Source: a bacterium
GTDB lineage: Bacteria; Sysuimicrobiota; Sysuimicrobiia; Sysuimicrobiales; Humicultoraceae
NCBI GenBank assembly: GCA_031082185.1
Contig: JAVHLI010000008.1
Span: 1 to 64,000 of the forward strand
Direction of reading: 5' to 3'
DNA length: 64,000 bases
Shown here: positions 49,977-59,272 of the stretch, piece by piece
Numbering within the stretch: the first letter of the stretch is position 1
How the letters are laid out: every line of letters starts with the position of its first letter
Notes under the pieces: generated by a model
Database searches by the model: none
The model's input: the letters and a program-made list of their open reading frames with translations, nothing else
Told to the model about the DNA's origin: nothing
Translations under genes and position numbers: made by a program

Positions 49977-50420
49977 TCAGGGGACCCTTACCTTCTGCGA
50001 CAGGATCGCCTTCGGCTCAATATCCTTGTGGGTGATCGGCTCGATACCGCCGCTGTAGACAACTACCTCGTACTCCCCCGGCGCGAGGCCGGCGAGGTTG
50101 GCCTCAATCCGAGAGGAGCACATGCAGCGGCATCCATCCCCGGTCCAGTACTCGGTCAGGGCGATCCGCCCCTTTTGGACCTGCCTTCGGACCACGACCT
50201 TCCGGCAGCACTGATGCGTACCTGCTCTGGTGTAGCGGATACCGCTGCCGATGACCTCGATCGTCGCCCCAATGGTCTGGAACCCGGCGCGCGTCTTCGA
50301 AGGCATGCCCGTCTCTGTCTCGGCGCAGCCGGTCACGCGGAACGAGAACGAAGGTTCAGGTCCGGCGCTCGCGGCGCCGAGGATAGACAGGGTCGCGAGC
50401 AGTGCGATCATCATTCTCAT
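49977..50420 (-). CDS. Secreted Cys-containing protein of unknown function
   Basis: 147 residues with a signal peptide, RMMIALLATLSILGAASAGP. The mature part has a CAETETG motif, paired Cys in HQCCRKVVVRRQ and GDGCRCMCSSRIEANLAGL, then GEYEVVVYSGGIEPITHK, a strand-rich end. Several disulfides, or a metal site, seem likely. No named family recognised. Stands alone. Confidence 0.65.
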   Translation of the reverse strand: MRMMIALLATLSILGAASAGPEPSFSFRVTGCAETETGMPSKTRAGFQTIGATIEVIGSGIRYTRAGTHQCCRKVVVRRQVQKGRIALTEYWTGDGCRCMCSSRIEANLAGLAPGEYEVVVYSGGIEPITHKDIEPKAILSQKVRVP

Positions 50421-50523
50421 GGTGGAATGTCCCCCCAGGCATCGCTTTGGTCATCACCTGACCTCGCCATGGCTGGCATCGCAGCGCACGGCGACATATC
50501 ACCTTCCTTGTCTGGATGCGCGA

Positions 50524-51009
50524 CTAGAAGCGATCAGAGGCGAGCCCCAGGAGCGCATGCAAGAGGCCGCTATCTCGCAGGAACACTTTGGGCGACTTCA
50601 CCTGGCGCTTCTTGAGGTTCTCATGCCAGGGCTGGAGCTGCCGTACCATGAACAGGCCCGTGAGGACGTCAAGGTAGCGGCCGGAATGGTGATCCCCTGC
50701 CGAGGAAGATCGCGCTCGAGACAGGTCAGGATGAACTGTTGGCGCCAGACGTAGCTGGCCCGATCTGAGCGCGCCAGGTAGGCGGGCGGGAATGGGACGC
50801 CTATCGGCCAAGACTCGAAGGACCGGAAACAGGTCGGGCCGCCGCCGGATCTCGTCGATCACCACGACCCCCCGCAGGGGCGCAAGTGCCGTCATCGGCT
50901 CGGCGAGCCGCGCAAGATCCCTGGGGTCTTCGAGGTCGAAGTGTGCTGGCGGCCCGGGGGAACGATCTCGCGCGCCAGTTTCGTGGTGTTCGGTCCTCGC
51001 GGTCCACAC
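50524..51009 (-). pseudogene. Decayed AAA ATPase with DUF4143-like C-terminus
   Basis: HFDLEDPRDLARLAEPMTAL and VVVIDEIRRRPDLFPVLRVL are the Walker B region of the ATPases that carry a DUF4143 tail. RPIPARLPGALRSGQL then diverges, and the sequence jumps to LTGLFMVRQLQPWHENLKKR and SPKVFLRDSGLLHALLGL, the DUF4143 part. The Walker A segment and most of the middle (about 150 residues) are missing. Confidence 0.8.
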
Positions 51010-51056
51010 CTATTCCCGATGGGTATGCTGCTACCGGGCAAGGTTTAGGCCTGTCC

Positions 51057-51914
51057 TCAGGTGTGCCCCGGAAGGTCTCTCTTCGGGGCGCCCGTGTAAG
51101 TGTAGCCAGACTCGGGAGGGACCGGCCCTTTGATGCGGCCGCCCTGCTGGCTCTGCTCCCAGGCGTGGGCCAGGATGCCCGCTGCGCGCGAGAGCACGAA
51201 CAGGCCGCGGCCCAACGGCGGCGGGAAGCCCAGCTCGCAGAACACCACCGCGGTGACGCCGTCAATGTTCATGGGGATCCGCCGGCCTTTGCGCCGCTCC
51301 AGCTCCGCCTCGACCGCGCGGCCGATGCGCGCGAACCGACCCGCAACCACGCCGTCCCTCGCCGCCTGATCCACCAGCGCCAGCAGGCGCACGGCGCGGG
51401 GGTCCACCGGGTGGAACCGGTGGCCGAAGCCTGGGATGAGCCTGCCAAGTCCGCGGCTCGCCCGCTCGACCTCGTCGCGCACCGCTTCTTCCAGCGAGCG
51501 CTCCCCGCAGGCGGTCGCCACGTCCGGCGATGGTTCCCCGCAGGCCGCCGCGATCGCCCCATAGAGCTCCATGCACTGCTGCCCTGCGCCGCCGTGGATA
51601 TCGCCCAGGGCGTTTACCCCGGATGCCACGGCGTTGTTGAGGGGGAGCCCGCAGGTGACCGACATCCGGGCGATGGCAATGGACGGCGCCTGCGGCCCGT
51701 GGTCCACCGAGGCCACCAGCGCGGCTTCTAGAAGCGCGGCTTGGGCCGGGGATGGCAGGTCGCCCCGCAGCAGCAGCCAGATCATGGCAGGAAATGATAT
51801 CGAGCCGATGAGTTGCTCGATAGGGTATCCCCGCACGCCTATCTGACCAGGGGCGATATCAATTATCGCCGTGCGCCACCAGGCCCGGAGTGGGTCCGCA
51901 GGCAGATCCGTCAT
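51057..51914 (-). CDS. Citryl-CoA lyase-like protein (citrate synthase fold)
   Basis: 285 residues, shorter than citrate synthase (about 370-430). Motifs: AIARMSVTCGLPLNNAVASG, NALGDIHGGAGQQCMELYGA with the active His, LIPGFGHRFHPVDPRAVRLL with the second His, and MNIDGVTAVVFCELGFPP with a catalytic Asp. Proteins of this length beside family III CoA-transferases are annotated citryl-CoA lyase or methylcitrate-type enzymes. With the CoA-transferase (4-base overlap) it could activate and cleave a hydroxy acid. Confidence 0.85.
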   Translation of the reverse strand: MTDLPADPLRAWWRTAIIDIAPGQIGVRGYPIEQLIGSISFPAMIWLLLRGDLPSPAQAALLEAALVASVDHGPQAPSIAIARMSVTCGLPLNNAVASGVNALGDIHGGAGQQCMELYGAIAAACGEPSPDVATACGERSLEEAVRDEVERASRGLGRLIPGFGHRFHPVDPRAVRLLALVDQAARDGVVAGRFARIGRAVEAELERRKGRRIPMNIDGVTAVVFCELGFPPPLGRGLFVLSRAAGILAHAWEQSQQGGRIKGPVPPESGYTYTGAPKRDLPGHT

Positions 51915-53113
51915 ATCGCGCCCTCCCGCTGGAACCCGGCGATCTCGTCGTCGGTGAAGCCCAGGCCCCGGAGCACCTCGCCGGTGTGCTCACCCAGACG
52001 GGGAGGCGGACCGTCCACGTCGGGCCGGCATCCCGACAGCCTGAACCCGGCCGTTGTGACCGAGATATCTCGGCCGGCTCCCGGCACCTCATCAAACTGC
52101 CGCACCAGCCCACGCTCTGCGACCTGCGGGTGGGCCAAAACCTCCGGAACCGAGAGCACGCGCCCTGCCGGCACCCCGGCCTGGTTCAGCAGGGGCTCCC
52201 ACTCGGCCGCCGTGTGAGAGGCCAGGGCAAGCTCGATCTCCGCGGTAAGGGACGCGCGGTGGCGCAGGCGGTCCGCGCGCAGTGCAAACCGGGGGTCACC
52301 TGCAAGGTCGGGACGCCCCACAACCCTGCAGAGGGCCTCGAACTGCTCCTGCTTGTTGGCGGCGATGTTGAGCAGGCCGTCCTGGGTTAGGAACGCACCC
52401 GACGGGCTGGCCGTAAAGTTGTCGTTGCCCATGGGTTGGGGCTGCTCGCCGGCGATCAGGTAGTTCGAGACGATCCACCCCATGGACACCAGCGTGGCCT
52501 CGAGCATGGAGACGTCTATGAACGCGCCCTGCCCGGTCTGCCGGCGGGCGACCAGGGCAGAGGTGATCGCAAACGCCGCGGTGAGTCCGCCGATTGTGTC
52601 GCATATCGGAAACCCGGCCCGCAGCGGCCCGGACTCCGCGTCCCCGGTGATGCTCGTCACGCCTGAGAGTCCCTGGATGATCTGATCGTAGGCCGGGTTG
52701 TCGCGAAGCGGACCATCGCTGCCGAATCCCGAGATGGCGCAGTAGATCAGAGCGGGGTTGATGCGGGCAAGGGTCTCGTACCCGGTGCCCAGGCGCGTCA
52801 TAACCCCTGGCCGGAAGTTCTCGACGAGGACATCCGCACCGGCGACCAGCCGCTCAAAAACAAGCCGGCCTGCTGCCTGCTTGAGGTTTACCGTTACCGA
52901 CCGCTTCCCGGCGTTCTGGGCCATGAACGACGCGCCCATCAACCGCTGGTTCAACTCCGGGTCCGCGCCGAGCTGGCGCGCCAGGTCGCCGGTCCCAGGC
53001 ACCTCGACCTTGATCACGTCGGCACCCACCAGCGCGAGCTGGAACGTGCATAGGGGACCCGCCAGCACGTTGGTGAGATCGAGGACCCTGGTGCCCTCAA
53101 GCGGACGCGCCAC
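51911..53113 (-). CDS. CaiB/BaiF family III CoA-transferase
   Basis: 400 residues. It starts RPLEGTRVLDLTNVLAGPLC, with PGTGDLARQLGADPELNQ, the Asp-containing LVFERLVAGADVLVENFRPG and NPALIYCAISGFGSDGPL. The catalytic Asp of the family is expected in AYDQIIQGLSGVTSITGD. It moves CoA between carboxylic acids. It overlaps the citrate-synthase-like gene and the IclR regulator gene. Confidence 0.9.
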   Translation of the reverse strand: MARPLEGTRVLDLTNVLAGPLCTFQLALVGADVIKVEVPGTGDLARQLGADPELNQRLMGASFMAQNAGKRSVTVNLKQAAGRLVFERLVAGADVLVENFRPGVMTRLGTGYETLARINPALIYCAISGFGSDGPLRDNPAYDQIIQGLSGVTSITGDAESGPLRAGFPICDTIGGLTAAFAITSALVARRQTGQGAFIDVSMLEATLVSMGWIVSNYLIAGEQPQPMGNDNFTASPSGAFLTQDGLLNIAANKQEQFEALCRVVGRPDLAGDPRFALRADRLRHRASLTAEIELALASHTAAEWEPLLNQAGVPAGRVLSVPEVLAHPQVAERGLVRQFDEVPGAGRDISVTTAGFRLSGCRPDVDGPPPRLGEHTGEVLRGLGFTDDEIAGFQREGAI

Positions 53114-53846
53114 GGGTGGCCATCCTCTTGTCGAAAGGTTGGCGGTCGCCGCCCAGGGCGCTGGTCAGGCCCGCCGCCGCCCGCAGCAGCGCCGCGGACA
53201 TCCGCCGCACCTCCTCGGGACGGAACCGGTAGAGCGGGCCGGACAGCGACAGCACGCCGACGAGCTCATGCTCCACGCCGAAGACCGGACAGGCGACGGC
53301 CGCGGTCTCCGGGTTGCGCTCACCGAAGGAGGCGGCGATCAGGTCGCGGCGGACGGCTGCGAAGGACGTGCCCCTGGCCCCGCCGAACGCCAGCAGCACC
53401 CTTCCCGCCGCCCCGCGGTCCAGCGGGAGGTGGTCGCCCTCGCGCACGTGATCGCGGATCGGCGCCGGGGAGTCAACGCGGTGGAGGCACACACGCACAG
53501 CCCCCTGGCGGACGTAGAACGAAGCGCTCTCACCGCTGCCGTTCGCCAGCTGGCGCAGGACGGGCACGACACGATCGGCCAATCGAAAGGACCGCTGGTA
53601 CAAACTGCCCAGCCGCATGGGCGTGGGACCCAGACGATACCTGCCGTCGCCCACGCGCCACAGATAACCGTACCGCTCCAGCGATCCGCAAAGGCGCAGG
53701 ATGGTGCTCTTGTACATTTTGGTGCGCACCGCCAGAGCGGACAGGCTGAGGCTGTCCTCGTCCTCGCGAAACGCATTCAGGACGGTCAGCGCGCGCTCCA
53801 CCGCCGCCACCCCTTTTGCCTTGCCGGCCACCGCCTTCATCCTCAC
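53097..53846 (-). CDS. IclR-family transcriptional regulator
   Basis: 249 residues. N-terminal winged helix: AVERALTVLNAFREDEDSLS and LAVRTKMYKSTILRLCGSLE, YRLGPTPMRLGSLY, then the ligand-binding GAF-like domain, ESASFYVRQGAVRVCLHRVD, ending VEHELVGVLSLSGPLYRF. It is inside the operon, between the TPP enzyme and the CoA-transferase, and overlaps both. It likely controls the catabolic genes around it in response to an acid inducer. The palindrome upstream of tctC (62331-62353) is one candidate operator. Confidence 0.9.
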   Translation of the reverse strand: MRMKAVAGKAKGVAAVERALTVLNAFREDEDSLSLSALAVRTKMYKSTILRLCGSLERYGYLWRVGDGRYRLGPTPMRLGSLYQRSFRLADRVVPVLRQLANGSGESASFYVRQGAVRVCLHRVDSPAPIRDHVREGDHLPLDRGAAGRVLLAFGGARGTSFAAVRRDLIAASFGERNPETAAVACPVFGVEHELVGVLSLSGPLYRFRPEEVRRMSAALLRAAAGLTSALGGDRQPFDKRMATRGASA

Positions 53847-55570
53847 ATCCGGTAGATGTCGTTGATGTCCCAGTGGCCGGCGGTCGGCACCGGATCGTTC
53901 ACCATCGGCACGTCAATGACCGTGGGCCTTCCGGACCCCAGCGCCGCCGAGAGGGCCGGGGCCAGATCGTCGGCCCGCTCGACCTTCACTCCGTCGACCC
54001 CATAGGCGCGTGCCAGCGCCGCGAAGTCCGGGCTGTATGGCTGCCCGCCGCACTGGAACTCGCAACCGAATGTCCGGCCGTAGTGCGCCCCCATCAGGCC
54101 GGCGATCGTGCCGTGGGCGCTGTTGTTCATCACGACCCAGGTTACCGCGATGCCTCCCTCCACGGCGGCCGCGAGCACTGAGGGGTTGGCGCTGAACGCG
54201 CCGTCGCCCACCATGGCAAGGCATGGAACATCGGGCCTGGCGAGCTTCGCGCCCAGGACCGCTGCCGGACCATATCCCATGGTCGCCAGGCCGCTGGGCG
54301 GCAGGTGAGTGCGCGGCAGGTAGATGGGGAACTGCTGCCCCACCCCGTTCTTGTTCCAGCCCACGTCGGTGACCAGGATTCCCTCCCGGGGAAGAGCGGC
54401 CCGGACGTCGGCCAGGATCCGCTGCGGGGCAAGCGGTACCGAGTTAGACCGCGAAGGTCCGACCAGCCCTTCCAGCCAGGCCTGCCGCTCCGACTGGATG
54501 CGGACAAGCTCTGCGTGACCGCCCACTCCGCCCGGCGCCAGCCCTCGCAGCGCCGCCAGGACCGCGGTGAGGCCGGAGCGCGCATCTGTCACTGCCCCGA
54601 TGACGGCAGGGAACGAGCGGCCGATCTCCTGGGGGTCGATGTCGAGATGGATGAGCTCGGTCGGGGGAATCGCGAAGGTGAACCGCGGATCCCACGAGCT
54701 GGAGTCGGCCTCGGCGAACCGGGTCCCTACCGCCAGGATCAGGTCGGCCTCGCGCGTCACACGGTTGGTCAGCTCGGTCCCCCAGAACCCGGTCATGCCG
54801 AGGATGAGTGGGTGGTCGTCCGGCAAAGCACCCTTGCCCATCAGCGAGTAGGCGACAGGCGACCCGAGGTGCTCGGCCACCAGCCGCAGCTCCTCCGAAG
54901 CCCCTGATGAGATCACGCCTCCGCCCGCGTAGATGACCGGGCGCCGGGCGGCCAGAAGGCGCCGGGCGATCTGCGCCGCGACGGCCGAATCGAGCCCTGG
55001 CGGCACCATCGGAGCCGGGGGATGAGGCGGGGGGCCTTCCGCCGGCGCCGAGAAGACGTCCATGGCCACATTCACGAGCACCGGGCCCGGCCGGCCGCTC
55101 GTGGCCAGGCTGTAGGCACGCGGCAGGATGCGACTGAGCCCGCGCGGATCCGCCACCCTCCAGGCCCGCTTGACGAAGGGGCGGAAGACCTCCCACTGAT
55201 CGCCGTCGGTGTGATACTGGATCTCCTGGTGCGGGTGGCGGCCGTAGAAGTAGCCGGGCACGTCGCCCGCGATCACGAGGAGCGGGATCGAGTCCAGCGC
55301 GGCGTTCGCTACCCCGGTCGCGGCATTCGTGAGCCCGGGACCGAGATGCGTGAGGAGGATGCCGCAGCGTCCGGACGCGCGCGCGTAGCCCTCAGCCATG
55401 TGCGCCGCGATCTGCTCGTGCCGGGCCATCACGAAGCGCACGCGGCTGTCGGAGAGCGCATCCAGCACCGCTATCACCGTGTGGCCGCACAGCCCGAACA
55501 CGTACTCGGTGCCCGCGCCCTCCAGGAACCGTACGATCTGGTGCGCGACGTTGTGCTGCTTGGATCCCAT
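53843..55570 (-). CDS. Acetolactate synthase-like thiamine-diphosphate enzyme
   Basis: 575 residues. Start region: NVAHQIVRFLEGAGTEYVFG. The TPP-activating Glu is in VMARHEQIAAHMAEGYARAS, with GRCGILLTHLGPGLTNAATG as the pyrimidine domain. The diphosphate-binding motif is ALPREGILVTDVGWNKNGVG with LAMVGDGAFSANPSVLAAAV and MNNSAHGTIAGLMGAHYG. The subclass (decarboxylase, acetyltransferase or synthase) cannot be fixed. In the operon context it probably acts on a 2-keto acid or a CoA-linked acid; the adjacent acylating aldehyde dehydrogenase fits an aldehyde product. Confidence 0.88.
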   Translation of the reverse strand: MGSKQHNVAHQIVRFLEGAGTEYVFGLCGHTVIAVLDALSDSRVRFVMARHEQIAAHMAEGYARASGRCGILLTHLGPGLTNAATGVANAALDSIPLLVIAGDVPGYFYGRHPHQEIQYHTDGDQWEVFRPFVKRAWRVADPRGLSRILPRAYSLATSGRPGPVLVNVAMDVFSAPAEGPPPHPPAPMVPPGLDSAVAAQIARRLLAARRPVIYAGGGVISSGASEELRLVAEHLGSPVAYSLMGKGALPDDHPLILGMTGFWGTELTNRVTREADLILAVGTRFAEADSSSWDPRFTFAIPPTELIHLDIDPQEIGRSFPAVIGAVTDARSGLTAVLAALRGLAPGGVGGHAELVRIQSERQAWLEGLVGPSRSNSVPLAPQRILADVRAALPREGILVTDVGWNKNGVGQQFPIYLPRTHLPPSGLATMGYGPAAVLGAKLARPDVPCLAMVGDGAFSANPSVLAAAVEGGIAVTWVVMNNSAHGTIAGLMGAHYGRTFGCEFQCGGQPYSPDFAALARAYGVDGVKVERADDLAPALSAALGSGRPTVIDVPMVNDPVPTAGHWDINDIYRM

Positions 55571-55587
55571 CGATACTACCCTCCGAG

Positions 55588-56607
55588 CTAGGTGACGCGG
55601 ATGACTGCCTTTACAAACCGGGACTCGGCCGCTGCCTGCAGGGCGGCGGCCGCCTCCTCAAGCGGGAACTCGGCCTCAACGAGATGGCCCGCCCGCAGCC
55701 CGCCCTCGACGAGGTTGAGCGCGCGGCGGAAGTCGTCGGGATGATCGTAGATCAACGAACCAACCAGCTCTATCCCCTCGCGGACGAAGTGCAGCGGCGA
55801 GAACGCCACCTCATCTGCGCCCAGCCCCAGAAGCAGGACGCGACCTCTTCGTGGAACCGCCCGGATGCACCATGCAGCGCCGGCCGCAGCCCCCGAGCAC
55901 TCGAAGACCGTGGCTGGCTCGCCGGTCTCACGCATGCGCGCCGCGATTTCTCTACCGGCCTCCTGGCTCATCACCACCGCCTCGGCCGCTCCCAGACCAC
56001 TGGCCACCTGGACCCTCCTGGGGTCAAGGTCGAGCGCGGTGACCGAGATGCGCGCGGCGCTCATCAGATGCGCGAGCAACAGCCCAATGGCGCCGCACCC
56101 GAGAACCACGGCGCGGTCTCCCGGAACCAGCCCTGAGGCCGCCAGGGCGTGCACCGCCACCGCGAGCGGCTCGGTCAGCACCAGGTCGGGGTCTGGGATG
56201 TCATCCGGCGCCACCCAGGCGTGGCTGGCCGGTATGGACGCGTACTCCGCGAAGACGCCGTCCTCGTTGACACCCAGGACGCGCTTGTTGGGGCAGACGT
56301 TGCCGTGGCCGCGCCGGCAAATAGGACAGGTTGTGCAGGGGATGTTGGGCTCGACCACAGCCCGCCGGCCCACAAGCCCAAGAGAGACGCCGTCGCCGAC
56401 CGCGGCGATCCTGCCTATCGCCTCGTGTCCCAGGATCATGGGGTAGGGCGCCTGCCGGTGGCCGGCGTAGAGATGCACATCTGAGCCGCAGATGCCGACC
56501 CGCTCAACCCGGACCAGCACCTCGCCCTGCCGCGGGGTTGGGATCGGCACCTCGTCCAGGCGCAGGTCTCGCGGACCGTGCAGTCTCGCTGCCCGCATCT
56601 TGCTCAT
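55588..56607 (-). CDS. Zinc-dependent medium-chain alcohol dehydrogenase
   Basis: 339 residues from the ATG at 56607, a few bases from AGGAGGG. Catalytic zinc: VERVGICGSDVHLYAGHRQA and MILGHEAIGRIAAVGDG. Structural zinc: NIPCTTCPICRRGHGNVCPN. NAD binding: GDRAVVLGCGAIGLLLAHLM. Resembles threonine/sorbitol/butanediol dehydrogenases. The ATG overlaps the aroD stop. Confidence 0.92.
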   Translation of the reverse strand: MSKMRAARLHGPRDLRLDEVPIPTPRQGEVLVRVERVGICGSDVHLYAGHRQAPYPMILGHEAIGRIAAVGDGVSLGLVGRRAVVEPNIPCTTCPICRRGHGNVCPNKRVLGVNEDGVFAEYASIPASHAWVAPDDIPDPDLVLTEPLAVAVHALAASGLVPGDRAVVLGCGAIGLLLAHLMSAARISVTALDLDPRRVQVASGLGAAEAVVMSQEAGREIAARMRETGEPATVFECSGAAAGAAWCIRAVPRRGRVLLLGLGADEVAFSPLHFVREGIELVGSLIYDHPDDFRRALNLVEGGLRAGHLVEAEFPLEEAAAALQAAAESRFVKAVIRVT

Positions 56608-57404
56608 CACGACCCTCCTGTCACGGTCTCACCCTCCGGCCCGAGCCCGACGGCGGCGAGGAGCCGCTTGGCGATATCCAGCCCGATCTGGCCTGGAGCC
56701 GAGGCCGCTATCCCAACCGCGAAGGTCAGGTCGGAACCGAAGTATCCCCCTCCGATCCGGCTCATAGCGCCCACGGCTCCCATTGACATGAGTATGCATG
56801 GGATCTCAAGGAACGTGCTGCGGGCCTCCAGCCCGGCCTCCAGCAGCACCAGGACGTCCTGTGGGGCGCGCGGCATGACTGCCACCTTTGCGACGTCTGC
56901 CCCTGCCTCCTGCATCGCCCGCATCGAATCCAGGAGGGCTGTGGCCGGAGGCGTGGCGCCGAAGTCATGCCACGAGCGGATGACCGCGGCCCCGGATCCG
57001 TGGGCGGCGGCCGCGGCTCTCTCTGCCAGGGCCGGTGCCGTGGCCATCTCGATGTCCACCAGCGCGGCCAGCCCGGTTGACGCCGCGGCCTCAAGTATGG
57101 CCAGGCGTTGCGCCTCATCCTGGGGACGGGCCCCACCCTCTTCATGCCGCCGGTTGGTGAAGATCAGCGCGCAGCGCGCGGCTGCGGAGATCGCTTCGAG
57201 CAGCAATGGTGTCTCGTCCGGGCTGAGGTCTGGGATGAAGTCGGCGCGCCACTCGACGCAGTCGGGTCCAAGCCCCCCAAGGCGCGCCGCCTGCGGAACC
57301 AGCGCCGCGCGCTCCGCCGCGGTCAGCGGCACGCATGTCAGTACCGCCGGCCCGCCGAGTGTGCGGTCACCTATCCGAACCGGCCGCCTGGCCTCCAATC
57401 GCAT
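56607..57404 (-). CDS. aroD: Type I 3-dehydroquinate dehydratase
   Basis: 265 residues. All catalytic elements are present: His in AAVIRSWHDFGATPP, the Schiff-base Lys in ADVAKVAVMPRAPQDV, and CILMSMGAVGAMSRIGGGYF with the Arg, then FGSDLTFAVG. It dehydrates 3-dehydroquinate to 3-dehydroshikimate. Unlike the other aro genes, it is inside a catabolic operon with Tct transport and dehydrogenases, so it might serve quinate/shikimate-type breakdown as well as biosynthesis. Confidence 0.93.
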   Translation of the reverse strand: MRLEARRPVRIGDRTLGGPAVLTCVPLTAAERAALVPQAARLGGLGPDCVEWRADFIPDLSPDETPLLLEAISAAARCALIFTNRRHEEGGARPQDEAQRLAILEAAASTGLAALVDIEMATAPALAERAAAAAHGSGAAVIRSWHDFGATPPATALLDSMRAMQEAGADVAKVAVMPRAPQDVLVLLEAGLEARSTFLEIPCILMSMGAVGAMSRIGGGYFGSDLTFAVGIAASAPGQIGLDIAKRLLAAVGLGPEGETVTGGS

Positions 57405-57431
57405 AGCGCTCGCCCTCCCACCGGGCTGCCG

Positions 57432-57827
57432 CTACCGCGCGGGGTTCTCTCCCGGCGGTGTATAGGCCCACAGCAGCACGAGCGGCTCGGTGCCGGTGTT
57501 GACGTGCTGGTGCTTCAGGTCCTTGGGCACGAAGATCATGTCGTGCGGGCCGAACGGCTGCCGGTTGCCGCCGGCGTCGACCGCCTCCCCGCTGCCCGAG
57601 AGGACCACGTTGATCTCCTCAGATCCTGGGTGCTCGTGCATCGAGCTCGACTCACCCTGCGGGAAGACGGTGATTCCCGCGACCAGGAACTCGGAGCCGC
57701 AGAGCTCCCCGTCGACGGTCCGGAACACCTTGCGGCGGAACCCCGGGTCGTCGAGGCCGATCCAGGACTGCTTGCCCTCGGTGAACGTGCGGATCACCTT
57801 GACGCCGGCCTGCTGCTTGACGCCCAT
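57432..57827 (-). CDS. Cupin-domain protein
   Basis: 131 residues from the ATG at 57827, after GGAGGGG. Single cupin barrel: FPQGESSSMHEHPGSEEINV (metal His, His, Glu) and GPHDMIFVPKDLKHQHVNTG (last His). It ends with VLLWAYTPPGENPAR. Possible isomerase, decarboxylase or lyase in the operon's pathway; unrelated in detail to the cupin at 9161. Confidence 0.85.
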   Translation of the reverse strand: MGVKQQAGVKVIRTFTEGKQSWIGLDDPGFRRKVFRTVDGELCGSEFLVAGITVFPQGESSSMHEHPGSEEINVVLSGSGEAVDAGGNRQPFGPHDMIFVPKDLKHQHVNTGTEPLVLLWAYTPPGENPAR

Positions 57828-57862
57828 TGCGCACCCCTCCTTGTCACAATCCCATGAACATA

Positions 57863-59272
57863 TCAGTCGGCGGGCATCCCATAGAACTCGCCGAAGAGCT
57901 CCTGCTCGGACGGCCGATCCTCGGGAATCGGGCGGCTCACCCAGGTGGTGTTCATGTAGTGCTTGAGGTGGATGTTCTCCGAGGTGATGTTGCCGCCCCA
58001 GGTCCCACACCCGAGGCTCGATGTCATCGGCATCCCGTTGTTGAAGGCGCCGGCGTTCGCCTTCGACTGTGGCTGACGCACCATGATCCGGCTCACCGGC
58101 GCGACGCGCGCCAGCCGGTCGATGTGGTCGTCGTTGAACGAGTAGATGCCGCAGGAATGGCCCTTGCCGCCGACCTCGTAGATGGCCCTGACCATCTCGA
58201 GCGCCTCGTCGAAGCCGGAGTAGCGGAACAGCGAAAGGACCACGCCGAGCTTCTCGGAGCTGAACGGGCTGTGCCGCCCGATGTCGGTCTGCTCGACAAT
58301 GAAGAAGCGCCGATCCGGAGCGACCTCGAAGCCGGCCCGTTCGGCCAGTTTCTGGGCCGAGATCGCGATCGTGTCCGGCGTCCGGTGGCCCTCGTCGTCC
58401 CAGAGGATCGCCCGCAGCTTCGCCGCCTCCTCGGCCGTGGCGAGGTGGCCGCCCTCCGCCACGAGGCGGTCGCGCAGCGCCTCGTAGATTCCGGCGTCGA
58501 CGACGAGATTGCCGTCGGCCGAGCAGCCGGAGCCGAAGTCGGACATCTTGCTGATCCGGGTATTCCGGGCCGCCTCGGCGACGTCCGCGGTCTCGTCGAT
58601 GACCATCGTCGAGTTGCCGGCGCCGACGCCATAGGCCGGCGTCCCGGAGGCGTACGCGGCCTTGACCATATCGCGCCCGCCGGTCGCCTGGACCATATCG
58701 ACCCGGGTCATCAGGTACTGGGCGGCGGGGATGCTCGGACGCTCGACGCACTGAAGGAGGTCGATCGGAGCCCCTTCGCGGGCCAGGGCGCGGCGCATGA
58801 TCTCGACCGTCTCGCGGGTGGTGTTCTTGCTGCGCGGGTGCGACGAGAAGATGACCGCGTCCCGACACTTGATGGCGAAGATCCCGACGCCGGGCGGCGT
58901 CAGCTCTGGGTTGGTGGTGGGGACGAGCGAGGCAATGAGACCCACCGGCTTGCCGTACTTGACGATGCCCTTCTCCGGGAGTTCCTCGATGACGCCGATG
59001 CTCTTCTGCCGCAGGACGTCTCGTAGGATTCCCATGACCTTGAAGCGTTTCCCGACCCGGCTCTCGGGGTCGCCGATGCCGCTCTCCTCAACACCCATGT
59101 GGGCGAGGCGCGTGAAGGTCTTCTCGTTCGCGACCGCCCACGCCACCGCCCGGCAGAGCCGGTCCACCTGTTCCTGGGTGGCGCCTTCGAACGCCTGGAG
59201 CGCCGCGCGCCCGCGCGCCACGAGCTCGTCGACATGAGCGGTTTCTTCAGGAGTGATCGGTCGAGGCGACAT
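57863..59272 (-). CDS. Acylating aldehyde dehydrogenase (SauS/EutE-like)
   Basis: 469 residues. ALDH-superfamily enzyme of the acetaldehyde/sulfoacetaldehyde dehydrogenase (CoA-acylating) group: KPVGLIASLVPTTNPELTPP, DAVIFSSHPRSKNTTRETVE, QATGGRDMVKAAYASGTPAY, GVGAGNSTMVIDETADVAEA. The catalytic Cys is in KMSDFGSGCSADGNLVV. The second of two ATGs (59272) is best spaced, 6 bases from GGAGGG. It would convert an aldehyde plus CoA to an acyl-CoA with NAD(P)+. Confidence 0.88.
   Translation of the reverse strand: MSPRPITPEETAHVDELVARGRAALQAFEGATQEQVDRLCRAVAWAVANEKTFTRLAHMGVEESGIGDPESRVGKRFKVMGILRDVLRQKSIGVIEELPEKGIVKYGKPVGLIASLVPTTNPELTPPGVGIFAIKCRDAVIFSSHPRSKNTTRETVEIMRRALAREGAPIDLLQCVERPSIPAAQYLMTRVDMVQATGGRDMVKAAYASGTPAYGVGAGNSTMVIDETADVAEAARNTRISKMSDFGSGCSADGNLVVDAGIYEALRDRLVAEGGHLATAEEAAKLRAILWDDEGHRTPDTIAISAQKLAERAGFEVAPDRRFFIVEQTDIGRHSPFSSEKLGVVLSLFRYSGFDEALEMVRAIYEVGGKGHSCGIYSFNDDHIDRLARVAPVSRIMVRQPQSKANAGAFNNGMPMTSSLGCGTWGGNITSENIHLKHYMNTTWVSRPIPEDRPSEQELFGEFYGMPAD

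Noticed and set aside
53843-59272. A sulfoacetaldehyde degradation operon
   Set aside because: SauS-like and TPP enzymes are suggestive, but no sulfonate transporter or phosphotransacetylase is present, and the TPP enzyme lacks clear Xsc features.
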